Of a DNA stretch of 16,715 nucleotides, positions 1 to 7,728 are shown one piece after another. Position 1 is the first letter of the stretch; each line of letters starts with the position of its first letter. Where the stretch lies: positions 1-16,715 of the forward strand of contig JADFWA010000113.1 in NCBI GenBank assembly GCA_015222855.1, read 5' to 3'. A model generated the notes under the pieces. It was not told the DNA's origin. It was given only the letters and a program-made list of their open reading frames with translations, and made no database searches. Made by a program: the position numbers and the translations under genes. Source of the stretch: Pseudomonadota bacterium (GTDB taxonomy: Bacteria > Desulfobacterota > Syntrophia > Syntrophales > JADFWA01).

Positions 1-1589
1 AGACGCTTCTTAACCATCAAACAGGCACCAGTCACGGCCGCATAATTATACACGACGAGCAAACGCCCGAAATAACCGGCACTGTCGGCCGGTATGCCTT
101 TATGACCGTGGTTGGCCGGGCCCACAATTCCGAGTATGAGCCCGGCATGCTGGATCTTGTCATCTGGAAAAAGAAGGAAAGCACCCACAGCACCGATACT
201 TGGCCGCTCGGCCTGTCCTGCCATCTCTTCCAGCCAGGCAGGTGTAATGATCTCGGTATCGTCATTCAGCAGGACGATCAGGTCACCCTCGGCATGACGA
301 GCCCCCTCGTTATTCAGACAGGAAAAATTAAAGGGAATATCCAGATGCAGGATACGGAGTTGATCTGATTCCTGTTTCTGCCAACGAGCGAACAAATCCC
401 GCGTTTCCGATTGCACGCTGCCATTATCTATCAGAATAACCTCGAAATTACGATAGGTTGTTTTTGAAAAAAGCGATTGCAGGCAGCGATCGAGACATAC
501 CGCGTTATCCCGCGTCGGAATCAGGATTGTAATTTTAGGATTGTCCCGCACAGGATAATGAACGAGATACTGACCGGGATAACCCTCAACGTGCTCCACA
601 AAGCCCCCCTCACCGCGCCTCTTCAGGGCTTCACGGATGGCATTGAGCCCCGAGACATATGCATAACTTTTCGAGTCATGGGTCAGGGCCGTGGAACCCT
701 TTATGGTCCGCCAATGGTACAGGACCTTGGGGATATGATGGATTTTCGTAGTATGCTCCGTAAAACGCAGCACGAGGTCGTAATCCTGGCTTCCTTCGAA
801 TCCAACACGGAACCCGCCGACCTTTCTGATCAGTCCTGTCCGATAGACACCAAGATGACAGGTATACATGTGGGAAAGGAACGTGTCCGGCGACCAGTCC
901 GGTTTGAAAAAGGGCGAATGCCTCCTGCCCTGCGTATCGATCTTGTCCTCATCGCTGTAGATCATGTCCGCATCGGGATAACGATTCAGGAGAACCGCGT
1001 TTTCATATAGGGCGTCTACGGACAGTTCATCATCATGGTCCAGGAGGGCAATGTATTCTCCTGTAGCCAGGGAAAGAGCTGAATTGGAGCAGGCAGATAT
1101 ATGACCGTTTTCTTTCCGGAAGACGACCCGGATGCGCGGATCCCTGGAGGCATATTCCTCCAAGACATGTCGCACATGGGGTTTTGTTGAGGCATCATCG
1201 GCTATGCAAAGCTCCCAGTGGGAATAAAGCTGGTCCAAAACCGAATCCAAGCATTTTCTCAGCCAGATCTCATCGGTGTTATACACTGGTAGCAGAATGG
1301 AAATGAGCGGCCGGCAATGGAGCCTTTCAATCTCTTTGCTGATACGGTCACGATCCCCAGCAGTTAAACGATGTCGTCTCTTCCAGAGTTCATAGAGTTC
1401 ACTGTCCGCCAGGTGAAAGCGCTCTTCGAAGGAGTGCCATAGACCAAGAAATCCTTCCTGACGGATGATGCGCATGGCCTTCAGGCCGCGGCGGGGCATC
1501 GCCGAAAGGAAAGAGAACAGGCGCCGCAGGGGGGTGAGGAGGATGCGGATCAGCGTTCGGAACTTTCTAAGAATCACGGAGAGTGTCAT
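1..1589 (-). CDS. Twin-domain family 2 glycosyltransferase, C-terminus beyond window
   Basis: Reading the minus strand from the ATG at 1587-1589 gives 529 codons without a stop, running off the left edge. Residues ~95-300 form a first GT-A domain: a PVYN nucleotide-binding start (101-104), a DDAS motif (131-134) and the metal-binding DHDDE (184-188). A second GT-A domain begins near residue 352 with IPTRDN (357-362) and carries IDNGS and NDDTE (442-446), so two transferase domains sit in tandem. The first ~90 residues are basic and partly hydrophobic, probably membrane-associated. The family moves sugars from nucleotide donors onto growing glycans at the cytoplasmic face. The start lies 66 bases after the AlgJ-like gene, behind a weak GAGA-type ribosome site, consistent with the same operon. 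Sugar specificity cannot be read from sequence, and a further domain may lie outside the window. Confidence 0.93.
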   Translation of the reverse strand, partial: MTLSVILRKFRTLIRILLTPLRRLFSFLSAMPRRGLKAMRIIRQEGFLGLWHSFEERFHLADSELYELWKRRHRLTAGDRDRISKEIERLHCRPLISILLPVYNTDEIWLRKCLDSVLDQLYSHWELCIADDASTKPHVRHVLEEYASRDPRIRVVFRKENGHISACSNSALSLATGEYIALLDHDDELSVDALYENAVLLNRYPDADMIYSDEDKIDTQGRRHSPFFKPDWSPDTFLSHMYTCHLGVYRTGLIRKVGGFRVGFEGSQDYDLVLRFTEHTTKIHHIPKVLYHWRTIKGSTALTHDSKSYAYVSGLNAIREALKRRGEGGFVEHVEGYPGQYLVHYPVRDNPKITILIPTRDNAVCLDRCLQSLFSKTTYRNFEVILIDNGSVQSETRDLFARWQKQESDQLRILHLDIPFNFSCLNNEGARHAEGDLIVLLNDDTEIITPAWLEEMAGQAERPSIGAVGAFLLFPDDKIQHAGLILGIVGPANHGHKGIPADSAGYFGRLLVVYNYAAVTGACLMVKKR

Positions 1590-1655
1590 TTTTTATTCTC
1601 TTTTGGTCAAGGTTTGCGGGTCATTACTCACAGCAGAAAGGAGGCTGTGCTCCCG

Positions 1656-2732
1656 TCATGGCAACAGAGGAACCTTTTTCCAGCCGTCACTCTGCGTGAA
1701 CTCTCGGGAGGCAAAGCACCAGATGACGAGCTTCTTCGTCTTCCAGTAATGGGGATCCCGCTGGGCTCTCCGCAGCAGATTTACGCGGGCCGACGTGGCG
1801 CCGGAACCGCGCACGGCGGCCAGATCCACCGGAAAGCCCAGTTCCATGGCCAACTGATCGGGCAGGCCTGCATCGCGGGTCTGCATGTCCTCTCCAGCAT
1901 GGAAGACGAGATTGTGGCTGTCACCGACGAGAAGGACCGGGCTTTTCCGATCGGGGACGATCGATTTCAGGGCCCCCACGCTTCCTGTACCCACCTGGCG
2001 GACCGACAAAATCTCCTGGTGAAGGTTCTTGTCCTCCAGGGCCTTCCAGAGATCCCCTTCAATGGGCAAGAACTTCCAGGCCGTCAGGTAGGCCGACCTG
2101 GGGATCGTCTTCAGCCAGGGCCGGCCTTGAATTTCCTCATGAATCTTCCGGGCGGCCAGAACACAGCCATTCCCCGACCAATGGGTGTCCTGTTTGCAGA
2201 ATAGGACACCCTCCCGATGAAAACGATTGGACAGAAAGAAGAATGTCAGGTCGAGAACCTGAATGCCCTCTTTCCGCAGAAGCTGATAAAAAGCCTGCGA
2301 CTCCGTATCGATGCGCACAGGTGGATTTTCATGGGAAATCAAGAGCTTATCAGACAGAAAATCGGGATACACGACGCTTTTGGGAGGAATGGGCACCAGG
2401 AGCAGCTCGACACCCATCTTTTTCAGCTGATGGTAAAAATCGACGATGGCGGGAAGTGGATCGGCAAATTCGAGTTTGGTCGCCTTGCTGACCTTCGCGG
2501 CCGCTTTTCCCCAGAAGCGCCCCGCCGATACGAAACGCAGTTCCGGACCGAAGAAGAGCCATCCCTCCTTGCCTGGAACAGTTATGGTTCGCCGCTGCTC
2601 CGCCGATTGAGCCAGGGAGGCATACTGATCGATCACCTTTCGGACTATATCCGCCTCTGCGGCGAAAGATGTCATGGCAATCCCCCAGAAGCCGATACCG
2701 ATTAGGATTGTATAAAAACATTTTCTTTTCAT
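1656..2732 (-). CDS. AlgX/AlgJ-like SGNH protein, putative periplasmic polysaccharide O-acetyltransferase
   Basis: A 358-residue protein with an N-terminal signal peptide (basic MKRK, hydrophobic core, probable cleavage after SFAA near residue 25). It carries the two motifs typical of AlgJ/AlgX/DHHW proteins: DTHW (182-185), supplying the catalytic Asp and His, and GDSH (270-273) with the nucleophilic Ser. In alginate and related systems such proteins take acetyl groups delivered through AlgI and place them on polysaccharide hydroxyls in the periplasm. An in-frame GTG at 2744 would add four residues, but AGAGG directly abuts it; the ATG at 2732 has better spacing and starts at the basic signal sequence. 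It follows the larger AlgX-like gene by 34 bases. The two proteins share motifs but differ greatly in length, so they look like specialised paralogues rather than a recent duplication. The glycan acceptor is unknown. Confidence 0.9.
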   Translation of the reverse strand: MKRKCFYTILIGIGFWGIAMTSFAAEADIVRKVIDQYASLAQSAEQRRTITVPGKEGWLFFGPELRFVSAGRFWGKAAAKVSKATKLEFADPLPAIVDFYHQLKKMGVELLLVPIPPKSVVYPDFLSDKLLISHENPPVRIDTESQAFYQLLRKEGIQVLDLTFFFLSNRFHREGVLFCKQDTHWSGNGCVLAARKIHEEIQGRPWLKTIPRSAYLTAWKFLPIEGDLWKALEDKNLHQEILSVRQVGTGSVGALKSIVPDRKSPVLLVGDSHNLVFHAGEDMQTRDAGLPDQLAMELGFPVDLAAVRGSGATSARVNLLRRAQRDPHYWKTKKLVIWCFASREFTQSDGWKKVPLLP

Positions 2733-2766
2733 CCTTTTTTGCACCTCTTCCCAAAGAATCCGTATT

Positions 2767-4488
2767 TCACTTTTTCACGGCCTCGCCCCAGCAGGGCTCC
2801 GCAAGCTGGAGGGCGGCATCATCCAGTTCGGTGCGGTTGATCCCTTCATACCGATCCGCCACATCGAACCAGGCCATCAGACGGAGTGTCACCGTCTCAC
2901 CTGGCCGGTACCGCGCCGCCGCCGTCCAGACATTGTCCGTCATGCTTCTCATATAAACCACCGCATCGGTCTCGGCAAGAGGGCGGCTATCTGTTTCCAT
3001 GTCCGTCAGGTGGATCGCCATGACATGATCCTTATAGGCCACCGAACCCGGCCTCGGCACAGCAGAAACCGCCTCGATTTTTCCACGGACAACCTTTTCT
3101 CTTCCTGACGGAATCGCCAGATACTTCAACGGTGGAGGAACGCCCAATTTCAGGTCGATTCGTTTCCAGTTCCCCACGGCCAGTTCCCGGATGGCGAACT
3201 GATAGATCACCAGACGTTTTCCTGCCAGACGATCCCGCCCCCGGGCCAGTTCGCCAGCCAGGATCTTCCGCACAGCAAAGGCGCCATTATCGTTGCGCGA
3301 GATGCGATCCAGCGGCCGCTGTAGGGCAAAGCTGAGCTGTTCGATGAAGCCGGCCCCTTCACCCCATCCCATGGCCCCAAGAGAATAGATGTTGCTGAAA
3401 CTGTCGCCGAGCACGAGCACATCCGCCGTCTTCTGCGATTGCCAAGGTTCTCCCCCGGCCCCAAAAACTTTTCGGATTGTCACATTCTCCAGCGGAAAGA
3501 CACGCTGCTTCTCAGGCAAATTCAGCATGACGGCCAGATCGCCGAGATTGGTCACCACGGATCTTTCCGCACGGTAGTTGGATGGAGACAACCCGGGGAG
3601 GGAAATATGCTTCCGAATAAAATCTGTTAGCTTTTCCGCCGCTAATTCCACAGCCTCGGGACGCCAGTGGGTATCGACCGCGAGATACTGTTCCTGACCG
3701 CCCAGTGTTTTCGCCCTCATTAGTATTGGTGCCACATCGAAAACGAGAACGCCATCGCGTTTCATTTCCTCCTTGAAACGTTCATAGGAAGGGTTCTGCA
3801 GTTCCGTCTGCCGTTGACCATAGCGATGGGTCAGCTTCTCCGGATGAATCATGGCCTTGATAGGCGTCGGCATAATGATCAGTGCAATCCCCCGCTGTGA
3901 AAGCTGCTCACGCAAATGCAGGATCGCTGCCCGCGGATCTGGCTCTGTTGGTGTAGCCCATTCATTGCCCCCCACTGCGCGCTTCTGCAACTGAACGGGA
4001 TGGAGAAAAGGCAGTCCTGACAGATAATCGACGCCGGGTCGGTAAAAGAGCCAAGGCTGCTCGCCGCAGTAAGCCTTTTCGTTACCCGCGCCGAGCCAAG
4101 CCGTCAGGACATACTGAATCTTGGGACGAGTCCATTTCCCGATGACAGAATGATCATCCAAGGCCTCTTCAAACCCTTTCATCCCTTTCAAAAGAAAGCG
4201 GTTAACCACAAAAACGCGCGCAAGGATGCCGGATGATCCTGAATCCCCGGACGCCTTTAACGCCGCAGGAAAGAGGGAAAAAACATCATAGAGCTGCGGC
4301 AGAATGGAACGCCTTTCCCTTGCCGCATAATCCCTGAACTCCGAGATGTGCTGAAATAGGGGAATAGAAAGAATGACGAGCAAAAACAAAATTATCAGAC
4401 ACCAAGAAATGGCCGGGCGTACCCGGGTGTGCCCCACTTCTCTTCTCGCTATTTCCTCCCGCTGCTTCTGAAGTTCCCAAGCGCTCAT
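2767..4488 (-). CDS. AlgX-like SGNH O-acetyltransferase with extra C-terminal domain
   Basis: A 573-residue protein with one membrane segment near residues 27-47 after a basic cytoplasmic start, so the bulk should face the periplasm. The SGNH acetyltransferase-like domain spans roughly 130-450: a buried strand IALIIMPTP (201-209), the catalytic pair in DTHW (272-275) and the serine motif GDSFS (361-365). Residues ~466-573 form an additional domain that resembles the last ~105 residues of the propeller-like protein encoded at 5961. The family completes AlgI-dependent acetylation of exopolysaccharides. The ATG lies 10 bases after the stop of the MBOAT gene, strongly implying co-transcription and a joint function. 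AlgX proper carries a carbohydrate-binding module at its C-terminus; whether this domain plays that part is only a guess. Confidence 0.92.
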   Translation of the reverse strand: MSAWELQKQREEIARREVGHTRVRPAISWCLIILFLLVILSIPLFQHISEFRDYAARERRSILPQLYDVFSLFPAALKASGDSGSSGILARVFVVNRFLLKGMKGFEEALDDHSVIGKWTRPKIQYVLTAWLGAGNEKAYCGEQPWLFYRPGVDYLSGLPFLHPVQLQKRAVGGNEWATPTEPDPRAAILHLREQLSQRGIALIIMPTPIKAMIHPEKLTHRYGQRQTELQNPSYERFKEEMKRDGVLVFDVAPILMRAKTLGGQEQYLAVDTHWRPEAVELAAEKLTDFIRKHISLPGLSPSNYRAERSVVTNLGDLAVMLNLPEKQRVFPLENVTIRKVFGAGGEPWQSQKTADVLVLGDSFSNIYSLGAMGWGEGAGFIEQLSFALQRPLDRISRNDNGAFAVRKILAGELARGRDRLAGKRLVIYQFAIRELAVGNWKRIDLKLGVPPPLKYLAIPSGREKVVRGKIEAVSAVPRPGSVAYKDHVMAIHLTDMETDSRPLAETDAVVYMRSMTDNVWTAAARYRPGETVTLRLMAWFDVADRYEGINRTELDDAALQLAEPCWGEAVKK

Positions 4489-4498
4489 AAGTTTCCGA

Positions 4499-5956
4499 TC
4501 AAAAAATAAAGTAAATGAATGGGTTGTAAGACTGCGTCATCAGAACCACAATGGAAATCAGCAGTGCCAGAGCAATCGGCACCACCTTCCATTGGGGAAT
4601 CGTCCGCGTCCAGTCCCAAGTCTGCGGGCACCCCCAGACAATCAATGCCGCCAGACTGAAAGTCCCCCAATAATAGGGCTGATAAAGAATACCGCCCAAT
4701 AGGCCGGCGCCGTCCTGAACGGTTGTCAGACCGAATAGACTTCCAAGGTAGGCCAACGCCGACGGCAGATCAGCCGCCCTGAAAAATACCCAGGCCATGA
4801 GTACAATGAAGAAGGTCATGGCCACCCGGCAAGGTCTGGGCATCCGGCGGTAAAAGGCGTTTTTACCATGCACGCGCTCCAGAACCAACATGCCACCGTG
4901 GATCCCCCCCCAGATGACAAACGTCCAGGAGGCCCCGTGCCAAAGCCCTCCCAGAAGCATCACGACGGCCAGATTGAAGTAGGTGCGCCATACACCTTTC
5001 CGGTTGCCCCCGAGTGGGACATAGAGATAATCCCGCAGCCAGGTAGAAAGCGATATGTGCCATCGGCGCCAGAATTCTGTGATGGACTGCGAGAGATAGG
5101 GGGAATCGAAGTTTTTCGGAAAAACAAAACCAAGCATCAGCCCCAGACCGATGGCCATATCGGAATAGGCGCTGAAATCGAAGTATATCTGAAAGGCATA
5201 GGCGGTGAGGCCGTACCAGGCGTCCAAGACGCCGCGGGACCCAGCATCGAAAACCACATCGGCGATCTTCCCGCAAGGGTTGGCCAGCAAAACCTTTTTC
5301 GCCAGGCCGAGACTGACGAAAGCTACGCCCCGGGAGAATTTCTCGACCGTGTGGGTCCGGTTGGTCATCTGGTCGGCAATCTCCCGGAATCGGATAATGG
5401 GGCCGGCCACGAGCTGGGTAAAAAGGGAAATGTAGCAGGCAAAATCGATGAAATTGCGCAGCGATTTTGCCTGACCACGGTAAACATCGATGGTATAGCT
5501 CAGTAATTGGAAAGTGTAGAAACTGATGCCCAAGGGCAGGGTAACGCGGAGCACCGTCTCTAATTTCAGTCCGGACAGTCCCAATCCGTGAATCAGGAAA
5601 TCGTAATTGTCCACGGCAAAATTGAAGTACTTAAAAAATCCCAGCATGGAGAGACTTGTCACGACGGAAACGGAAAGCCAGACTTTTTTCCGATGCAGGC
5701 TGACGCCATCCAACTCCGGATTTCCTGAAAGCGCGGATCCCGCTATCAGCCGTTCACCGGCGATTTTCAGACCGCACACATAACTGATCAGCGTCGAGGT
5801 CAGCAACATGACAACAAACAGGGGATTCGCCCAGCCGTAAAAACCGTAGCTCAGAAGCGTCAGGGCCAAGTGCCGGCCCCGGCGGGGCAGTCCATAGTAA
5901 ACGGCAAGTGTCAGGGGCAGAAAATAGAATAAGAAAATCTGAGAACTGAATACCAT
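4499..5956 (-). CDS. AlgI-type MBOAT family O-acyltransferase
   Basis: A 485-residue polytopic membrane protein of the MBOAT family, close to the usual AlgI length. Diagnostic features are FWRRWHISLS (295-304), the following RDYLYVPLGGNR stretch (308-319), and the two conserved histidines in GLWHGASW (337-344) and in WGGIHGG near residue 353. AlgI-like proteins pass an acyl group, normally acetyl, across the inner membrane to periplasmic AlgX/AlgJ partners. The two downstream genes here encode such partners. An open frame continues to 6001, but MVFSSQIFLF is the typical family start, and the ATG at 5956 lies 4 bases after the stop of the preceding gene, indicating translational coupling. No alginate backbone gene (alg8, alg44, algE) is visible, so the modified glycan is probably not alginate. 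Confidence 0.96.
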   Translation of the reverse strand: MVFSSQIFLFYFLPLTLAVYYGLPRRGRHLALTLLSYGFYGWANPLFVVMLLTSTLISYVCGLKIAGERLIAGSALSGNPELDGVSLHRKKVWLSVSVVTSLSMLGFFKYFNFAVDNYDFLIHGLGLSGLKLETVLRVTLPLGISFYTFQLLSYTIDVYRGQAKSLRNFIDFACYISLFTQLVAGPIIRFREIADQMTNRTHTVEKFSRGVAFVSLGLAKKVLLANPCGKIADVVFDAGSRGVLDAWYGLTAYAFQIYFDFSAYSDMAIGLGLMLGFVFPKNFDSPYLSQSITEFWRRWHISLSTWLRDYLYVPLGGNRKGVWRTYFNLAVVMLLGGLWHGASWTFVIWGGIHGGMLVLERVHGKNAFYRRMPRPCRVAMTFFIVLMAWVFFRAADLPSALAYLGSLFGLTTVQDGAGLLGGILYQPYYWGTFSLAALIVWGCPQTWDWTRTIPQWKVVPIALALLISIVVLMTQSYNPFIYFIF

Positions 5957-5960
5957 AAGA

Positions 5961-7478
5961 TCAGTTTCGCAACTCGTAGTAGAGCCGCAGTTTGAATTCA
6001 TCGCTATCCATGATCAGCCGCTCTCCTTCCAACTCGGGATGGTCGTCGTAACGCTCCAAGACCATCCGGTAGATTTTGCCCTTTTCCCGCTTTGCGTCCC
6101 TGTGAACTCGCCCGTCCTCAATCACCCAATGGGCGGCCATGATTTTCTTCCGGCGATAAGAACCGGAGACCACCCGGACGACTTCATAACCATTGACCAG
6201 AAGCGCGCACTTATAGGGGGCAATGTCCTGAGGAGTGGGAACGCCAGAAAGATCCGTCAAACGGGCTTCGACCACCACGCGTTTTATGGTTTTTCGCGGG
6301 GCAATAGCCTTTCCCGGATCGGCAAATGCCGGTACTGTTTTCGCCTTTTTCGAACTGGAGACTTTTACCGGATTCTGTTTCGCGCCTTCCGCGGATGCCA
6401 CCCAGACATCGGGGAAAAAGTCTGCCTGGTCGTTTGTGGTTACCCGCCACCAGGACTCGATCTTCGTGAGACCGGCATTGAACCGGCCGACATAAATCTC
6501 CACTGCAGGACCGCCCCCGGCAATGCGGTTCGCTCCCAAACCCACCTTATATGGCCCCGTCATCGTCATAATCCGGTGATGGTTGCTCCACCGGGGATGG
6601 TACACTTCATGGCCGTCTATCCCCGGGGCGCCGTTGATCCTGACCTGCCATTTTCTTTCATTTTCCTGATTCACGAGGGTCAGATTCCGGTGTGCGCCGT
6701 CGAAGATCCAGAAAAAATATTTGCCCTGTACAGAGGTAATCGACGTCCAGCAACCTTTGGCATAGAGCTTCATCGACCGGTTCGGCAGTTGGGCAACACC
6801 ACCGTCGGGCCAGGGGAAAAGCCCTCCCGCCATACGACCGTCTTCAGACAACTGAAAACTGTTCACGCTCACACGCGTCCTGTTCCAAATCAACTCCCCT
6901 GCACCGGGACTGTCCAACAGTGTCCGATATACCACCGGACAATACTCCGCCCCTTTCTCCCCCTCCTCCGGTCCATAATACATCCACTCTCGTCCATCCT
7001 GAGGGTCCCGCCACAACACCAACCCAACACCACCAAACAACTCCCTCAATCCCGAGCCGTCCCAATTCACCACATAAATCTTCTTAAGCGAACGATCCGT
7101 AAAGACCACACGGTTCCCGGGCGGTGTGATCAAGGGCTTCGCGTAATTTCTCGGCGTCCCACAAATCACCCGCTCTCCCTGCCCGTCGCCCGTATCCAAA
7201 CCCATCAAGCGTAAACTTGTGCCTTGTGCAAACACATCACGACCATCGCCCATATCCTGAACCCACACAATCCGCATGCGGGCGTTGCCCGCAACGGACC
7301 GTTCAGAGGCTGCGGCATTTTTGCTTACAGACGCGGGGTTAGCCCAAACCTGAGTCGACAGGCTCAACAGCATGACAACTGCAATGTGAAAAAAAAATGG
7401 GTTTATCGAGATTCCATCGAGGAATCTTCTGATAAATCGGGCTGTGGCCCTATCCCGATTTTTGATATTTAAGATCAT
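5961..7478 (-). CDS. Secreted propeller-like protein with C-terminal domain shared with the AlgX-like protein
   Basis: A 505-residue protein from the ATG at 7478. Residues 1-46 look like a long signal peptide: basic start, hydrophobic run from ~27 to 42, cleavage motif VWA before NP. The mature part holds repeated short beta-strand units with TolB/PD40-like flavour (RIVWVQ, NRVVFTD, KKIYVVNWDGSG, HPRWSNHH), suggesting a six- or seven-bladed propeller, although blades cannot be counted reliably by eye. The last ~105 residues are a separate domain with SGVPTP, PYK, HWVI.DG and YDDHPELEGE, matching in pattern the C-terminus of the AlgX-like protein. Its stop lies 4 bases before the MBOAT start. 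I infer a periplasmic accessory role in glycan acetylation or binding; no enzymatic motif is seen. An upstream extension to 7688 would translate a palindromic repeat and is rejected. The ribosome site (GGAG, ~13 bases upstream) is distant, so the start is moderately certain. Confidence 0.82.
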   Translation of the reverse strand: MILNIKNRDRATARFIRRFLDGISINPFFFHIAVVMLLSLSTQVWANPASVSKNAAASERSVAGNARMRIVWVQDMGDGRDVFAQGTSLRLMGLDTGDGQGERVICGTPRNYAKPLITPPGNRVVFTDRSLKKIYVVNWDGSGLRELFGGVGLVLWRDPQDGREWMYYGPEEGEKGAEYCPVVYRTLLDSPGAGELIWNRTRVSVNSFQLSEDGRMAGGLFPWPDGGVAQLPNRSMKLYAKGCWTSITSVQGKYFFWIFDGAHRNLTLVNQENERKWQVRINGAPGIDGHEVYHPRWSNHHRIMTMTGPYKVGLGANRIAGGGPAVEIYVGRFNAGLTKIESWWRVTTNDQADFFPDVWVASAEGAKQNPVKVSSSKKAKTVPAFADPGKAIAPRKTIKRVVVEARLTDLSGVPTPQDIAPYKCALLVNGYEVVRVVSGSYRRKKIMAAHWVIEDGRVHRDAKREKGKIYRMVLERYDDHPELEGERLIMDSDEFKLRLYYELRN

Positions 7479-7539
7479 GTTTAATCCATTGCTCCTATTT
7501 ATAAGCACGACATTATCGTAAAAAGCTCCGCTATGCCGA

Positions 7540-7569
7540 CCTGTCTGCGTGCGGGCACGCACAGGCAGG
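7540..7569. repeat. Short GC-rich palindrome
   Basis: The bases CTGCGTGC and GCACGCA face each other around a short GG centre, flanked by CCTGT and CAGG arms, giving an imperfect hairpin of about 30 bases. It lies in the spacer between the C-methyltransferase and the propeller gene, 35 bases from the second palindrome. It could act as a transcript-stabilising or terminating hairpin, but no clear T-run follows on the minus strand. Similar short GC hairpins are often dispersed intergenic repeats. Confidence 0.55.
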
Positions 7570-7604
7570 CACGTAGGCATTATAATTGAAAATAACTTGT
7601 TTAA

Positions 7605-7678
7605 GTCATTCCCGCGAAAGCGGGAATCCAGAGGGAAATGAGCAAAAAACTGGATTCCCGATTGGAGTCGGGAATGAC
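7605..7678. repeat. Palindromic dispersed repeat (MITE/REP-like)
   Basis: A 74-base element starting GTCATTCCCG and ending CGGGAATGAC. The left arm contains its own small hairpin (CCCGC-GAAA-GCGGG), then AATCCAG; the right arm starts CTGGATTCCCG. Terminal GTCATTCC/GGAATGAC and inner AATCCAG/CTGGATT are inverted relative to each other. A divergent copy lies at 13636-13704 inside the larger element. Repeats of this form are widespread in intergenic DNA of several proteobacterial lineages. It lies between the methyltransferase stop and the propeller gene and may separate two transcription units. Confidence 0.8.
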
Positions 7679-7728
7679 AAAATGGCAAAAAATCCGACTT
7701 TTTAAGGAGCCGTCAATTATCATAAAAA

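Noticed and set aside
1614..2705. Plus-strand open frames opposite the AlgJ-like gene
   Set aside because: They mirror a minus-strand gene with clear catalytic motifs and have no domain features of their own.
4868..5506. Plus-strand frame of 212 codons antisense to the MBOAT gene
   Set aside because: The MBOAT frame carries all family motifs across the same bases; the antisense product has none.
6039..7214. Long plus-strand open frame of 391 codons antisense to the propeller gene
   Set aside because: The product is rich in His, Pro and Arg with no domain pattern. The minus-strand frame has a signal peptide, structured repeats and operon spacing, so this is a shadow.
7479..7688. N-terminal extension of the propeller gene up to 7688
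   Set aside because: The extension translates the palindromic repeat at 7605-7678 and lies before a normal signal peptide start; the ATG at 7478 is preferred.
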